Below are positions 33,526 through 41,049 of a stretch of DNA of 64,000 nt, in pieces. Position numbers and translations under genes: made by a program. The notes beneath the pieces are model-generated. The model had not been told where the DNA came from. It did no database searches and saw only the letters and a program-made list of their open reading frames with translations. The first letter of the stretch is position 1, and every line of letters starts with the position of its first letter. The stretch comes from Larkinella knui (lineage in GTDB: Bacteria; Bacteroidota; Bacteroidia; Cytophagales; Spirosomataceae), in NCBI RefSeq assembly GCF_003858645.1, contig NZ_RQJP01000007.1, positions 124,001 through 188,000 of the forward strand, read 5' to 3'.

Positions 33526-33563
33526 ACCGAGCGATGCGAATGCGTCGCTCGGTCCTCTTTTTT
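33526..33563 (+). terminator. Intrinsic terminator between the DUF4856 and imelysin genes
   Basis: ACCGAGCGA at 33526-33534 pairs with TCGCTCGGT at 33545-33553 (9 bp, with further pairing of TGCG/TGCG possible in part), followed by CCTCTTTTTT. It would lower transcription of the three downstream genes relative to the lipoprotein gene. Confidence 0.8.
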
Positions 33564-33568
33564 AACCT

Positions 33569-34726
33569 ATGGCACATTTAAGTTGGAAAACCGTTGGTTT
33601 TTTGGTCGTCTTTGTGAGTTTTATCTGGGCCTGTTCAACCAGCAAGGATACTCCCGATCCCGGGCCTGATCCGAATCCTGCCAAGCCGGAAGGAACCGAC
33701 CGAAAAGCCATGCTGACGCATTTGGCGGATAACATCATTCTGCCCAGCTACGCCAATTTCAAGGGTAAACTGGATGCCATGATGACGAAGTCGGAGGCTT
33801 TTGCCGCCAAACCCGACAAAACAACGCTGACGGATTTTCGGCAGGCCTGGGTCGATGCCTATACCGAATGGCAGAAAGTGGAACTGTTCGATGTCGGCCC
33901 GGCGGAAGCGCAGACCCTGCGGTATTTTTTCAACATTTACCCGGCCAATGCCACTGGTATCGAGGAAAATATCGTTTCCGGTACCGCACAGCTGGACGTG
34001 CCGGCTTCTTACCCGAAACAGGGCTTTCCAGCGCTGGATTACCTCATTAACGGCCTGGGAGAGAGCGATGAGGCCATACTCGTACGCTACACCACGGCGG
34101 CTGACGCGGCCAAACGGATCGCCTATCTGAAGCGAGTTACGACCCAGATGAAAACGGTATTTACTGCCGTTCAGACCGAGTGGACCACCACCTACCGCGA
34201 CAAGTTTGTGAACGCTACGGGAATCGACGTAAACAGTTCCACGTCAAAATTGGTCAATGGGTATGTGCTTCATTATGAGCGCTATATCCGTTCCGGAAAA
34301 TTCGGAATTCCGTCGGGAGCAATGGCCAATGGTACTCCGGCTGCCGACAAAGTGGAAGCTTTTTACAAAAAAGATCTGTCGCTGACGCTGGCCAAAACCG
34401 CCCATCAGGCAGCGATCGATTTTTTCAACGGCAAAGATGTGAAAACGGGGCAGGAGGGACCCGGTTTTAAAAGCTACCTCAATGCCCTCGGTGCCAAAGA
34501 CAGCCAGAGCGGCAAATCGCTGGTCGACGTGATCAATGCGCAGTTTGAAGCGAGCAAAGCCAAGCTGAACACGCTGAAACCCAGCCTCTACGACGAAGTG
34601 AAAACCAATAACGCTGCGATGGTGGCGGTGTATACCGAAATGCAAAAAGCCGTCCGGATGCTGAAAGTGGACATGACGTCGGCCATGAGCATCACGATTA
34701 CCTACGCGGATAATGACGGCGACTGA
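33569..34726 (+). CDS. Imelysin-family lipoprotein
   Basis: A 385-residue protein with an N-terminal lipoprotein signal (FVSFIWACSTSKD). The mature part is helical and matches the imelysin (peptidase M75-like) fold: LADNIILPSYANFKGKLDAM, FRQAWVDAYTEWQKVELFDVGPAE, and QGFPALDYLINGLG, where the usual G-x-H-x-x-E of imelysins reads G-F-P-A-L-D, so the histidine is replaced. The second half (KFGIPSGAM, HQAAIDFFNG) is also characteristic. Family members are envelope proteins for iron uptake. The ATG of the next gene overlaps its stop codon (TGATG), so translation is coupled to the HTTM protein. Confidence 0.9.
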   Translation: MAHLSWKTVGFLVVFVSFIWACSTSKDTPDPGPDPNPAKPEGTDRKAMLTHLADNIILPSYANFKGKLDAMMTKSEAFAAKPDKTTLTDFRQAWVDAYTEWQKVELFDVGPAEAQTLRYFFNIYPANATGIEENIVSGTAQLDVPASYPKQGFPALDYLINGLGESDEAILVRYTTAADAAKRIAYLKRVTTQMKTVFTAVQTEWTTTYRDKFVNATGIDVNSSTSKLVNGYVLHYERYIRSGKFGIPSGAMANGTPAADKVEAFYKKDLSLTLAKTAHQAAIDFFNGKDVKTGQEGPGFKSYLNALGAKDSQSGKSLVDVINAQFEASKAKLNTLKPSLYDEVKTNNAAMVAVYTEMQKAVRMLKVDMTSAMSITITYADNDGD

Positions 34727-36075
34727 TGGGCCGGTATCTTCGGACATACACCTCAGCGGCACCTTTGTCGGTATTCCGAATCGCCTTTGGGCTGATGATT
34801 TTTGGCAGCGTCGTTCGATTCTGGTCGAAAGGCTGGATTGACGATTTTTACATCAAACCCTCGTTTTTCTTTCCGTATTACGGTTTTGAGTTCATTAAAC
34901 CGCTCGGTGAGTATACGTATCTGCTGTTTGTGGCCTGCGGACTCAGTGCCCTGCTGGTGGCTGTTGGCTGGTTTTATCGGACAGCTTCCGTTCTGCTTTT
35001 TCTCAGTTTTACGTACATCGAACTGATGGACAAAAGCACCTACCTGAACCACTATTATTTTGTGAGTCTGGTGGCGTTCCTGCTGCTATTCCTGCCCGCC
35101 AACGTCTATTTTTCGGTGGATGCGCACCAGAACCGCACCGATTCCTACGACCAGATTCCCCGCTGGACCATCGACAGTTTGCGGTTGCTGATGGGCATTG
35201 TTTACGTGTATGCCGGGCTGGCCAAACTGAATTCCGACTGGCTGCTGGAGGCCCTTCCGCTCCGGATCTGGTTGCCCGGTCGCAACGATTTACCGATCAT
35301 CGGTTTTCTGTTCAACTACCGCGAGACGGCTTTTACGTTCAGTTGGCTGGGCGCTTTGTACGACCTAAGCATTCCGTTTTTCCTGCTCAACCGATTCACC
35401 CGGCCGTTTGCCTACGTCGCCGTTGTGGTTTTTCACGTCCTGACCGTCATTCTGTTTCCGATCGGCATGTTTCCCTACATCATGATCGTGGCGGCCCTGA
35501 TTTTCTTTTCGGCCGGTTTTCACCAGCGAATAATTGCGGTTTTAAGCCGTCTGCTGCGGCTGCCTGCTGCGCTTGTCGGGTCTGGCAAAAAAAAGGTTTA
35601 CAGCGGCAGGCAAGCCCGGCTGCTTTTATCAGGGTTGGCGGTATTTTTTGTTGTTCAGCTCCTTTTTCCGTTTCGGTATGCCCTCTATCCCAACGAGTTA
35701 TTCTGGTCGGAAGAGGGCTACCGGTTTTCGTGGCGGGTGATGCTGATGGAAAAAATGGGCCACGTGCAATTTAAAGTGGTGGACGAAAAGGGGCAGCAAA
35801 TCATGGTCAATAATGAAGACCACCTGACCAGATTGCAGGAGAAAATGATGGCAACCCAGCCGGATATGCTCGTTCAGTTTGCCCATTATCTGCGGGATTA
35901 TTACGCCCGGCAGGGTTTTCAGAAACCGGAAGTGTATGTCGATACCTACGTCAGTTTGAACGGTCGTCTGGGAAAACCGTACATTGATCCGACGGTCAAT
36001 CTGGCGCAGGAAACCGACTCGTTTACGCCTAAAAAGTGGATTTTACCGTTTGGAGATGAAATTAAAGGTTTATAG
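34726..36075 (+). CDS. HTTM domain protein, vitamin-K-dependent gamma-carboxylase homologue
   Basis: A 449-residue membrane protein with about eight hydrophobic segments in residues 15-335 and a C-terminal soluble part. The HTTM/carboxylase core is visible: MDKSTYLNHYYFVSLVAF holds Lys103 in the same context (D-K-x-x-x-x-N-H) as the catalytic lysine of animal gamma-glutamyl carboxylase; later RLLMGIVYVYAGLAKLNSDW and FHVLTVILFPIGMFPYIMI also align in kind. The extracytoplasmic tail (about 340-449) starts with YRFSWRVMLMEKMGHVQF, seen in bacterial homologues. Family knowledge: the enzyme converts Glu to gamma-carboxy-Glu with reduced vitamin K. The bacterial role is unproven. It overlaps the TonB receptor gene by 20 bases. 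Confidence 0.86.
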   Translation: MGRYLRTYTSAAPLSVFRIAFGLMIFGSVVRFWSKGWIDDFYIKPSFFFPYYGFEFIKPLGEYTYLLFVACGLSALLVAVGWFYRTASVLLFLSFTYIELMDKSTYLNHYYFVSLVAFLLLFLPANVYFSVDAHQNRTDSYDQIPRWTIDSLRLLMGIVYVYAGLAKLNSDWLLEALPLRIWLPGRNDLPIIGFLFNYRETAFTFSWLGALYDLSIPFFLLNRFTRPFAYVAVVVFHVLTVILFPIGMFPYIMIVAALIFFSAGFHQRIIAVLSRLLRLPAALVGSGKKKVYSGRQARLLLSGLAVFFVVQLLFPFRYALYPNELFWSEEGYRFSWRVMLMEKMGHVQFKVVDEKGQQIMVNNEDHLTRLQEKMMATQPDMLVQFAHYLRDYYARQGFQKPEVYVDTYVSLNGRLGKPYIDPTVNLAQETDSFTPKKWILPFGDEIKGL

Positions 36076-38482
36076 GTTTTCTATTCTGTTTTTCCTTATT
36101 GCTCATGCCGGAATGGCCCAGCACACGCTGCGGGGGCTTGTTCGGGAGACAGCGACCCAGGTTCCGGTCGATGGATGCAGCGTGTATCTGAAAGGCTCCC
36201 GGACCATTTTTATCACCGACAGCCTGGGCCGGTTTTCCATTCCAAACCTGAAAACCGGCGTCTACCAGCTCCAGTTTTTCTCGCTAAATCACCGCTCGTT
36301 AAAAAAGGAAATTACCGTCGATTCAGACACGGCAACGGTGGCGTTTAGTCTGGAAAGTACCGAAAAAACGCTCAGCGAAGTGACCGTAACGGCCCAGCAA
36401 GGCAGTTTTGGAATGACCCGGCTGCGTGAGGTGGAAGGCACGGCTATTTTTGCCGCGAAAAAATCGGAAGTGATTTTGCCCGAAAATCTGGTTGCCAATT
36501 TAGCCACTAACAACGCCCGGCAGGTCTACGCGCGCGTCGCCGGTTTGAACATCTGGGAAAACGACGGGGGCGGTTTGCAACTCAGCATCGGCGGGCGCGG
36601 CCTCGACCCCAACCGAACGGCCAATTTCAACGTCCGGCAAAATGGCTACGACATCAGTGCCGATGCCCTGGGCTACCCCGAAAGCTATTACACCCCGCCG
36701 ATCGAAGCACTCAAACGCATCAAGATTGTGCGTGGCGCGGCTTCGTTGCAATACGGAACGCAGTTTGGCGGTTTGCTCAATTTCGAGATGCGTCAGCCCG
36801 TCGCCGACCGAACCTTTGAAGTCACTTCGCGGCAGACCGTGGGCTCTTTTGGCTTTTTCAATTCATTCAACAGCGTCAGCGGGACGGCCAAGAAGCTGAG
36901 TTATTACGCCTTTTTTCAGTATAAAAAAGCGGACGGCTGGCGGCCCCATTCGCATTTCGACAGCAAAACCATCTACGCCGATGTGCATTACCAACTGACC
37001 GACGAAGCAAAAATCGGTCTGGAAGTGACGCACATGGATTATCTGGCCCAGCAGCCCGGCGGGTTGAGCGACGATATGTTTCGGGCCGATCCGCGCCAGT
37101 CGAACCGCGAACGGAACTGGTTTAAAGTCGACTGGAACCTGTTCAATGTGCACTACGACTGGAAAGTGAACCGCCGGTCGGATATTAATCTGCTGGCGTT
37201 TGGCGTGGTGGCTTCCCGGTATTCGCTGGGTTTTCGGCCCAACCGGGTAGCAACGGTCGATAACGAAAACTTCGAACGCGATCTGATTGCCGGTGATTTT
37301 CGGAACTGGGGATTCGAAGGGCGGTTTCTGAACCGCTACAAACTGGGCCGGAAAGACGGCGTTTTCCTGATCGGAACCCGGTATTACCACGGTTTCAACC
37401 ACAGTCGGCAGGGCGTTGGACCAGCGGGCAAAGGCGCGGATTTTACGTTCGTGGAACCCGACCAGCTGACGTCGTCCGACTACCGGTTTCCGAACCGGAA
37501 TGTGTCGTTGTTTGCCGAAAATGTACTTTTTCTGAGCTCAAAAGTATCGGTTACGCCCGGTCTTCGCTACGAATACATCCGCACCACCGCCGACGGTTTT
37601 TACGGCAACATCATCCGCGATCTGGCCGGCAACATCATCACCATTACCCAGACGCCGGAGAAACGCGTCAACCCGCGCGGCTTCCTGATTGCCGGTATCG
37701 GGCTGAGTTACAAGCCGTCCGCCCCGGTTGAATTTTACGGAAATATCTCCCAGAATTACCGCTCGATTACGTTCAGTGACATGCGGATTTCCAACCCGTC
37801 GGCGGTGATCGACCCCAATTTGCAGGATGAGCGCGGTTTTTCGGCGGACGTGGGCGTGCGGGGCGAAAAAAACGAAGTGCTGAATTACGACCTGAGTTTG
37901 TTTGCCCTCAACTACGGAAACCGCATTGGCGAAGTGCAGTTTTACGACGAAAGCGACCGCGTTCTGCGCAAACGGACCAACATTGGCCGGGCGGTGATTG
38001 TCGGACTGGAATCCTACGGCGAAGTAGAGCTGTTAAGCCTGTTGGGAACCAAACCGGAACAGTGGGGCTGGTCGGTTTTTGGGAATCTCGCCCTGATTCA
38101 TTCCCGTTACGTGAAAAGCCAGATTCCGGGTGTACAGGGCAATGAGGTTGAATTTGTTCCGGCGGTTAACCTCAAATCGGGGATGCGGTGGAGTTATCGG
38201 AATCTGAAAGCATCGTTTCAGCTAACGTACCTGACCGACCAGTTTTCCGACGCGACGAACGCCATCGACGGCGGTTTTTCGGGCGTTGTCGGACAAATAC
38301 CGGCCTATCGGATTATGGATTTTTCGCTTTCGTGGAATTACCGGTGGCTCAAGCTGGAGGGCAGCGTCAACAACCTGACCAATGAATATTATTACACCCG
38401 CCGGGCAACGGGCTATCCCGGCCCCGGAATTCTGCCGTCTGACGGGCGGGGGTTTTTTCTGACGGTTGGCGTGAAATGGTAA
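36056..38482 (+). CDS. TonB-dependent outer-membrane receptor
   Basis: An 808-residue receptor. I chose the ATG at 36056 because it gives a signal peptide (LKVYRFSILFFLIAHAGMAQ); an open frame of 24 further codons lies in the end of the previous gene. Domains: carboxypeptidase-like regulatory domain (about 22-105; HTLRGLVRETATQVPVDGCSVYLKG), plug (about 120-235; QVYARVAGLNIWENDGGG, RGLDPNRTANFNVRQNG, IKIVRGAASLQYGTQFGG), then a 22-strand type barrel to the terminal GVKW. Lack of a SusD partner and the operon setting point to iron or ferric-siderophore uptake. It is the last gene of the operon. Confidence 0.95.
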   Translation: MKLKVYRFSILFFLIAHAGMAQHTLRGLVRETATQVPVDGCSVYLKGSRTIFITDSLGRFSIPNLKTGVYQLQFFSLNHRSLKKEITVDSDTATVAFSLESTEKTLSEVTVTAQQGSFGMTRLREVEGTAIFAAKKSEVILPENLVANLATNNARQVYARVAGLNIWENDGGGLQLSIGGRGLDPNRTANFNVRQNGYDISADALGYPESYYTPPIEALKRIKIVRGAASLQYGTQFGGLLNFEMRQPVADRTFEVTSRQTVGSFGFFNSFNSVSGTAKKLSYYAFFQYKKADGWRPHSHFDSKTIYADVHYQLTDEAKIGLEVTHMDYLAQQPGGLSDDMFRADPRQSNRERNWFKVDWNLFNVHYDWKVNRRSDINLLAFGVVASRYSLGFRPNRVATVDNENFERDLIAGDFRNWGFEGRFLNRYKLGRKDGVFLIGTRYYHGFNHSRQGVGPAGKGADFTFVEPDQLTSSDYRFPNRNVSLFAENVLFLSSKVSVTPGLRYEYIRTTADGFYGNIIRDLAGNIITITQTPEKRVNPRGFLIAGIGLSYKPSAPVEFYGNISQNYRSITFSDMRISNPSAVIDPNLQDERGFSADVGVRGEKNEVLNYDLSLFALNYGNRIGEVQFYDESDRVLRKRTNIGRAVIVGLESYGEVELLSLLGTKPEQWGWSVFGNLALIHSRYVKSQIPGVQGNEVEFVPAVNLKSGMRWSYRNLKASFQLTYLTDQFSDATNAIDGGFSGVVGQIPAYRIMDFSLSWNYRWLKLEGSVNNLTNEYYYTRRATGYPGPGILPSDGRGFFLTVGVKW

Positions 38483-38661
38483 ATAAAACCGCTTACTCAA
38501 TAGATGTTGGAAGTGTGGTGACAAGCGGTGTTTATTGGCAACTTTCTTGCTGATAATCAACCCACTTGCCTTCATGATTCCGGCTTGCTGGCGGTTTATG
38601 GCATGAGTCAGTTGGCAATGCGAAAACGGATGGCGGAGAAATTGAGCGTTTAGTTTTTCCT

Positions 38662-38817
38662 TTTAACCCCGGAGGGGTTTGCTGTTAATAGCCAAAGAGT
38701 CTCCATATCCTCCCAAGCCCCGGAGGGGCGTCCTATAAAATTCAGGACGCCCCTCCGGGGCTTAAAAATTATACTCATGCCATTTGGCTATTGACAGCAA
38801 ACCCCTCCGGGGTTAAA
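38662..38817. repeat. Nested palindromic element, CCGGAGGGG type
   Basis: Outer arms 38662-38696 and 38783-38817 are 35 bases long with 34 matches. Nested inside is a perfect 20-bp inverted repeat, 38715-38734 (AAGCCCCGGAGGGGCGTCCT) and 38744-38763, around a 9-base loop. The element fills the middle of the 370-base gap between the TonB receptor and GH125 genes; the flanks 38483-38661 and 38818-38852 show nothing else. The inner arm is related to the repeat at 13137-13185. Confidence 0.88.
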
Positions 38818-38852
38818 CGGGTAAATACGCCTAAATCACGCTGTTATTCGCA

Positions 38853-40283
38853 TTACAACGGTTTACTCACCAACTGCGGCCGTTCGTTGACCACTTTCAG
38901 AATCAGCTCCCCGAACAGCGTATTGGACCAGGCGAACCATTTTCGCGTAAATTTTGCCGGGTCGTCTTTATCGAACGATTCGTGCATAAAACCGGTATTG
39001 GCATGGGTTTTCTTCAACTGCCGGAGCTGCATCAGAATCTCCTGATCGTCGGTGGACGTCAGCGCCCGCATGGTCAGGCTCATGGGCCAGATGTTGTTCA
39101 CCAGCGTGTGCGGACTGCCGATGCCTTCGGCGGCTTTTCCCCGGAAATAATACGGATTGTCGGTGCTAAGCGAAAACCGCCGGGTGTTTCTATAAATCGG
39201 ATCGTTGGCCGAAACCGCTCCCAGATACGGCAACGAAATGAGGTTGGGCACATTGGCGTCGTCCTGCAACAGGTGATTGCCAAACCCGTCCACTTCCAGC
39301 GCATACAGTTTGCCGTATTTCGGATGGGTATACACGGCGTATTGTTTCAGGGCTTTTTCAACCTCGTCGGCCAGCGCCCGGCATTCGCTGGCAAAAGCCG
39401 CATCGGGCCGGATTTTGTCCGTCATCATAGCCACCTGCCGAAGCGATGCGACGGCAAACCAGTTGGATGGGACCAGAAACGGAAAAACCGTCGCATCGTC
39501 GGACGGGCGGAACGTGCTGTGGATCAAGCCAACGGGACGGGTCGGATTGCCGTAGCCATTGCCCGGAACGGTGTCGGTCGACCAGGACGTTTCGCGCCCG
39601 AACGTGTAGGACCCCCGCCCGGTTTTGCGCTGCTGTTCACGACAGGTTTTCAGAATCAGCCGCATGGCGTCGGCCCAGTCGGCATCGAACGGGCTGGTGT
39701 CGCCGGTGGTTTGCCAGTAGTGATACGCCAGCCGGATGGGGTAGCAAAGCGAATCCAGCTCCCATTTCCGTTCGTGTAAACCCGGTTTCATGGCGGTTAG
39801 GTCCTTCTTCCATTCCCCTTCTTTTTTCGGATCGGAATAGAACGCATTGGCGTACGGGTCGAGCTTGATGCACTGCGTTTGCCGCCGAATCACGCCCGCG
39901 ACCAATTTGCGCAGCGGTTCATCGTCTTTCGTCAACGGCAAATAGGGCCACACCTGAGCGGTGCTGTCGCGGAGCCACATGGCGTCGATGTCGCCCGTGA
40001 TGACGAACGTGTCGGGTTTGCCACCGACCTCGCTAAACCGGACGGTGGTATCGAGCGTATTGGGAAAGCAATTTTCAAAAAGCCACGCCAGCTCGGGATC
40101 TTTGACGGTTTTCTTGACGCGTTCGATCGCCCGTTCAACGGCCGCGCTTGTAAAATTCCGTTTGTCGGCCGCCACCCGCACCACCGGAAACGTGGGTTCG
40201 CTGGTTGCAAAAGCCTGATGAGCCCCCAACAGGATTCCGGCGCTGGCACCGGCGGATTGGTGGATAAAATAACGACGATTCAT
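38853..40283 (-). CDS. Glycoside hydrolase family 125 (exo-alpha-1,6-mannosidase)
   Basis: A 476-residue enzyme with an N-terminal twin-arginine-like signal (MNRRYFIHQSAGASAGILLG). The GH125 (DUF1237) core is clear: NCFPNTLDTTVRF, TGDIDAMWLRDSTAQVWPYL, KWELDSLCYPIRLAYHYW, SPDDATVFPFLVPSNWFAV-like (here RPSDDATVFPFLVPSNWF), and HESFDKDDPAKFTRKWFAWSN. The TGDI-DAMWLRD and HESF segments carry the acid/base and nucleophile-assisting residues of the family. Exo-alpha-1,6-mannosidase activity on mannans or N-glycans is inferred. No other glycan gene is adjacent. Confidence 0.93.
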   Translation of the reverse strand: MNRRYFIHQSAGASAGILLGAHQAFATSEPTFPVVRVAADKRNFTSAAVERAIERVKKTVKDPELAWLFENCFPNTLDTTVRFSEVGGKPDTFVITGDIDAMWLRDSTAQVWPYLPLTKDDEPLRKLVAGVIRRQTQCIKLDPYANAFYSDPKKEGEWKKDLTAMKPGLHERKWELDSLCYPIRLAYHYWQTTGDTSPFDADWADAMRLILKTCREQQRKTGRGSYTFGRETSWSTDTVPGNGYGNPTRPVGLIHSTFRPSDDATVFPFLVPSNWFAVASLRQVAMMTDKIRPDAAFASECRALADEVEKALKQYAVYTHPKYGKLYALEVDGFGNHLLQDDANVPNLISLPYLGAVSANDPIYRNTRRFSLSTDNPYYFRGKAAEGIGSPHTLVNNIWPMSLTMRALTSTDDQEILMQLRQLKKTHANTGFMHESFDKDDPAKFTRKWFAWSNTLFGELILKVVNERPQLVSKPL

Positions 40284-40301
40284 AATCAGTTGGCTTGTGA
40301 T

Positions 40302-40381
40302 GGGAACGCGGATCGAGCGGATTTGAACGGATTTTATTTAATCCGTTCAAATCCGTTCAATCCGCTAAATCTGCGTTCCTA
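40302..40381. repeat. GGGAACGCGGAT-type long inverted repeat
   Basis: The left arm starts GGGAACGCGGATCGAGCGGA at 40302 and the right arm ends CGCTAAATCTGCGTTCCTAT at 40381; they pair with several mismatches over about 30 bases and contain the repeated word GAACGGAT/ATCCGTTC. It belongs to the same family as the element at 51978-52067. It sits upstream of the GH125 start, in the 325-base gap 40284-40608; the rest of that gap (40382-40608) should carry the PadR promoter but shows no clear motif. Confidence 0.75.
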
Positions 40382-40608
40382 TCCCCAAAAGTAGGAAATT
40401 AATAGCTTCTGATGGTCCTTTTTCCGCCCGTCGCCAAACTGTCCAGATGCGTACAGGCATTGTCCAAAATCGGACAGAACGATTAGTTTCAGTTTTCGAA
40501 AACATATTCCCATTCGACGGAAATGCATACTTTTTCGTTTGGCAAAGGATTTGATATACGGAAATAGAAGAAATAGATCAGACTCTTAATCCTACTGATT
40601 TTCGACTC

Positions 40609-40944
40609 ATGCGACGCAGTGATTTAGGCGAATTTGAGGAAGTTGTTTTACTGGCGGTGGCCGTGCTGGTGCCGAAAGCGTATTCCGTGATGATTGCGGA
40701 AGAACTCGAACGGGAAACCGGTCAAACCGTCAGCACCGGGGCGGTTCACGCGGCCCTGCAACGACTGGAGCAGAAAGGGTATGTGACGTCCGTTATGGGC
40801 GAAGCAACGGCGGAACGGGGTGGTCGCCGAAAGCGGCTGTTTACGGTTTCCGCGTTGGGCGGGCGGGTGCTTACGGAAGTTCGCTCGGTCCGAAACCGGC
40901 TGTGGGAACGCATCGTACCGCCGACGCTGCTGGAATGGAGCTAG
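40609..40944 (+). CDS. PadR-family transcriptional regulator
   Basis: A 111-residue winged-helix regulator. The PadR domain is complete: LGEFEEVVLLAVAVLVPKAY, SVMIAEELERETGQTVSTGAVHAALQRLEQKGYV, then RRKRLFTVSALGGRVL. PadR proteins are repressors released by small toxic compounds or stress. In Cytophagales a PadR gene of this size is often followed by permeases with the prefix domain, exactly as found here 105 bases downstream, so it likely controls the permease array. Confidence 0.93.
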   Translation: MRRSDLGEFEEVVLLAVAVLVPKAYSVMIAEELERETGQTVSTGAVHAALQRLEQKGYVTSVMGEATAERGGRRKRLFTVSALGGRVLTEVRSVRNRLWERIVPPTLLEWS

Positions 40945-41049
40945 AATGGGGGCGTTAAAGCTAAAAACCATCGCTATGACCTCCTGCTCCACTGGATTCT
41001 TACTTGCACGATTCAACTCCTGATTCATCACTCCTAACTGATCACTCGT

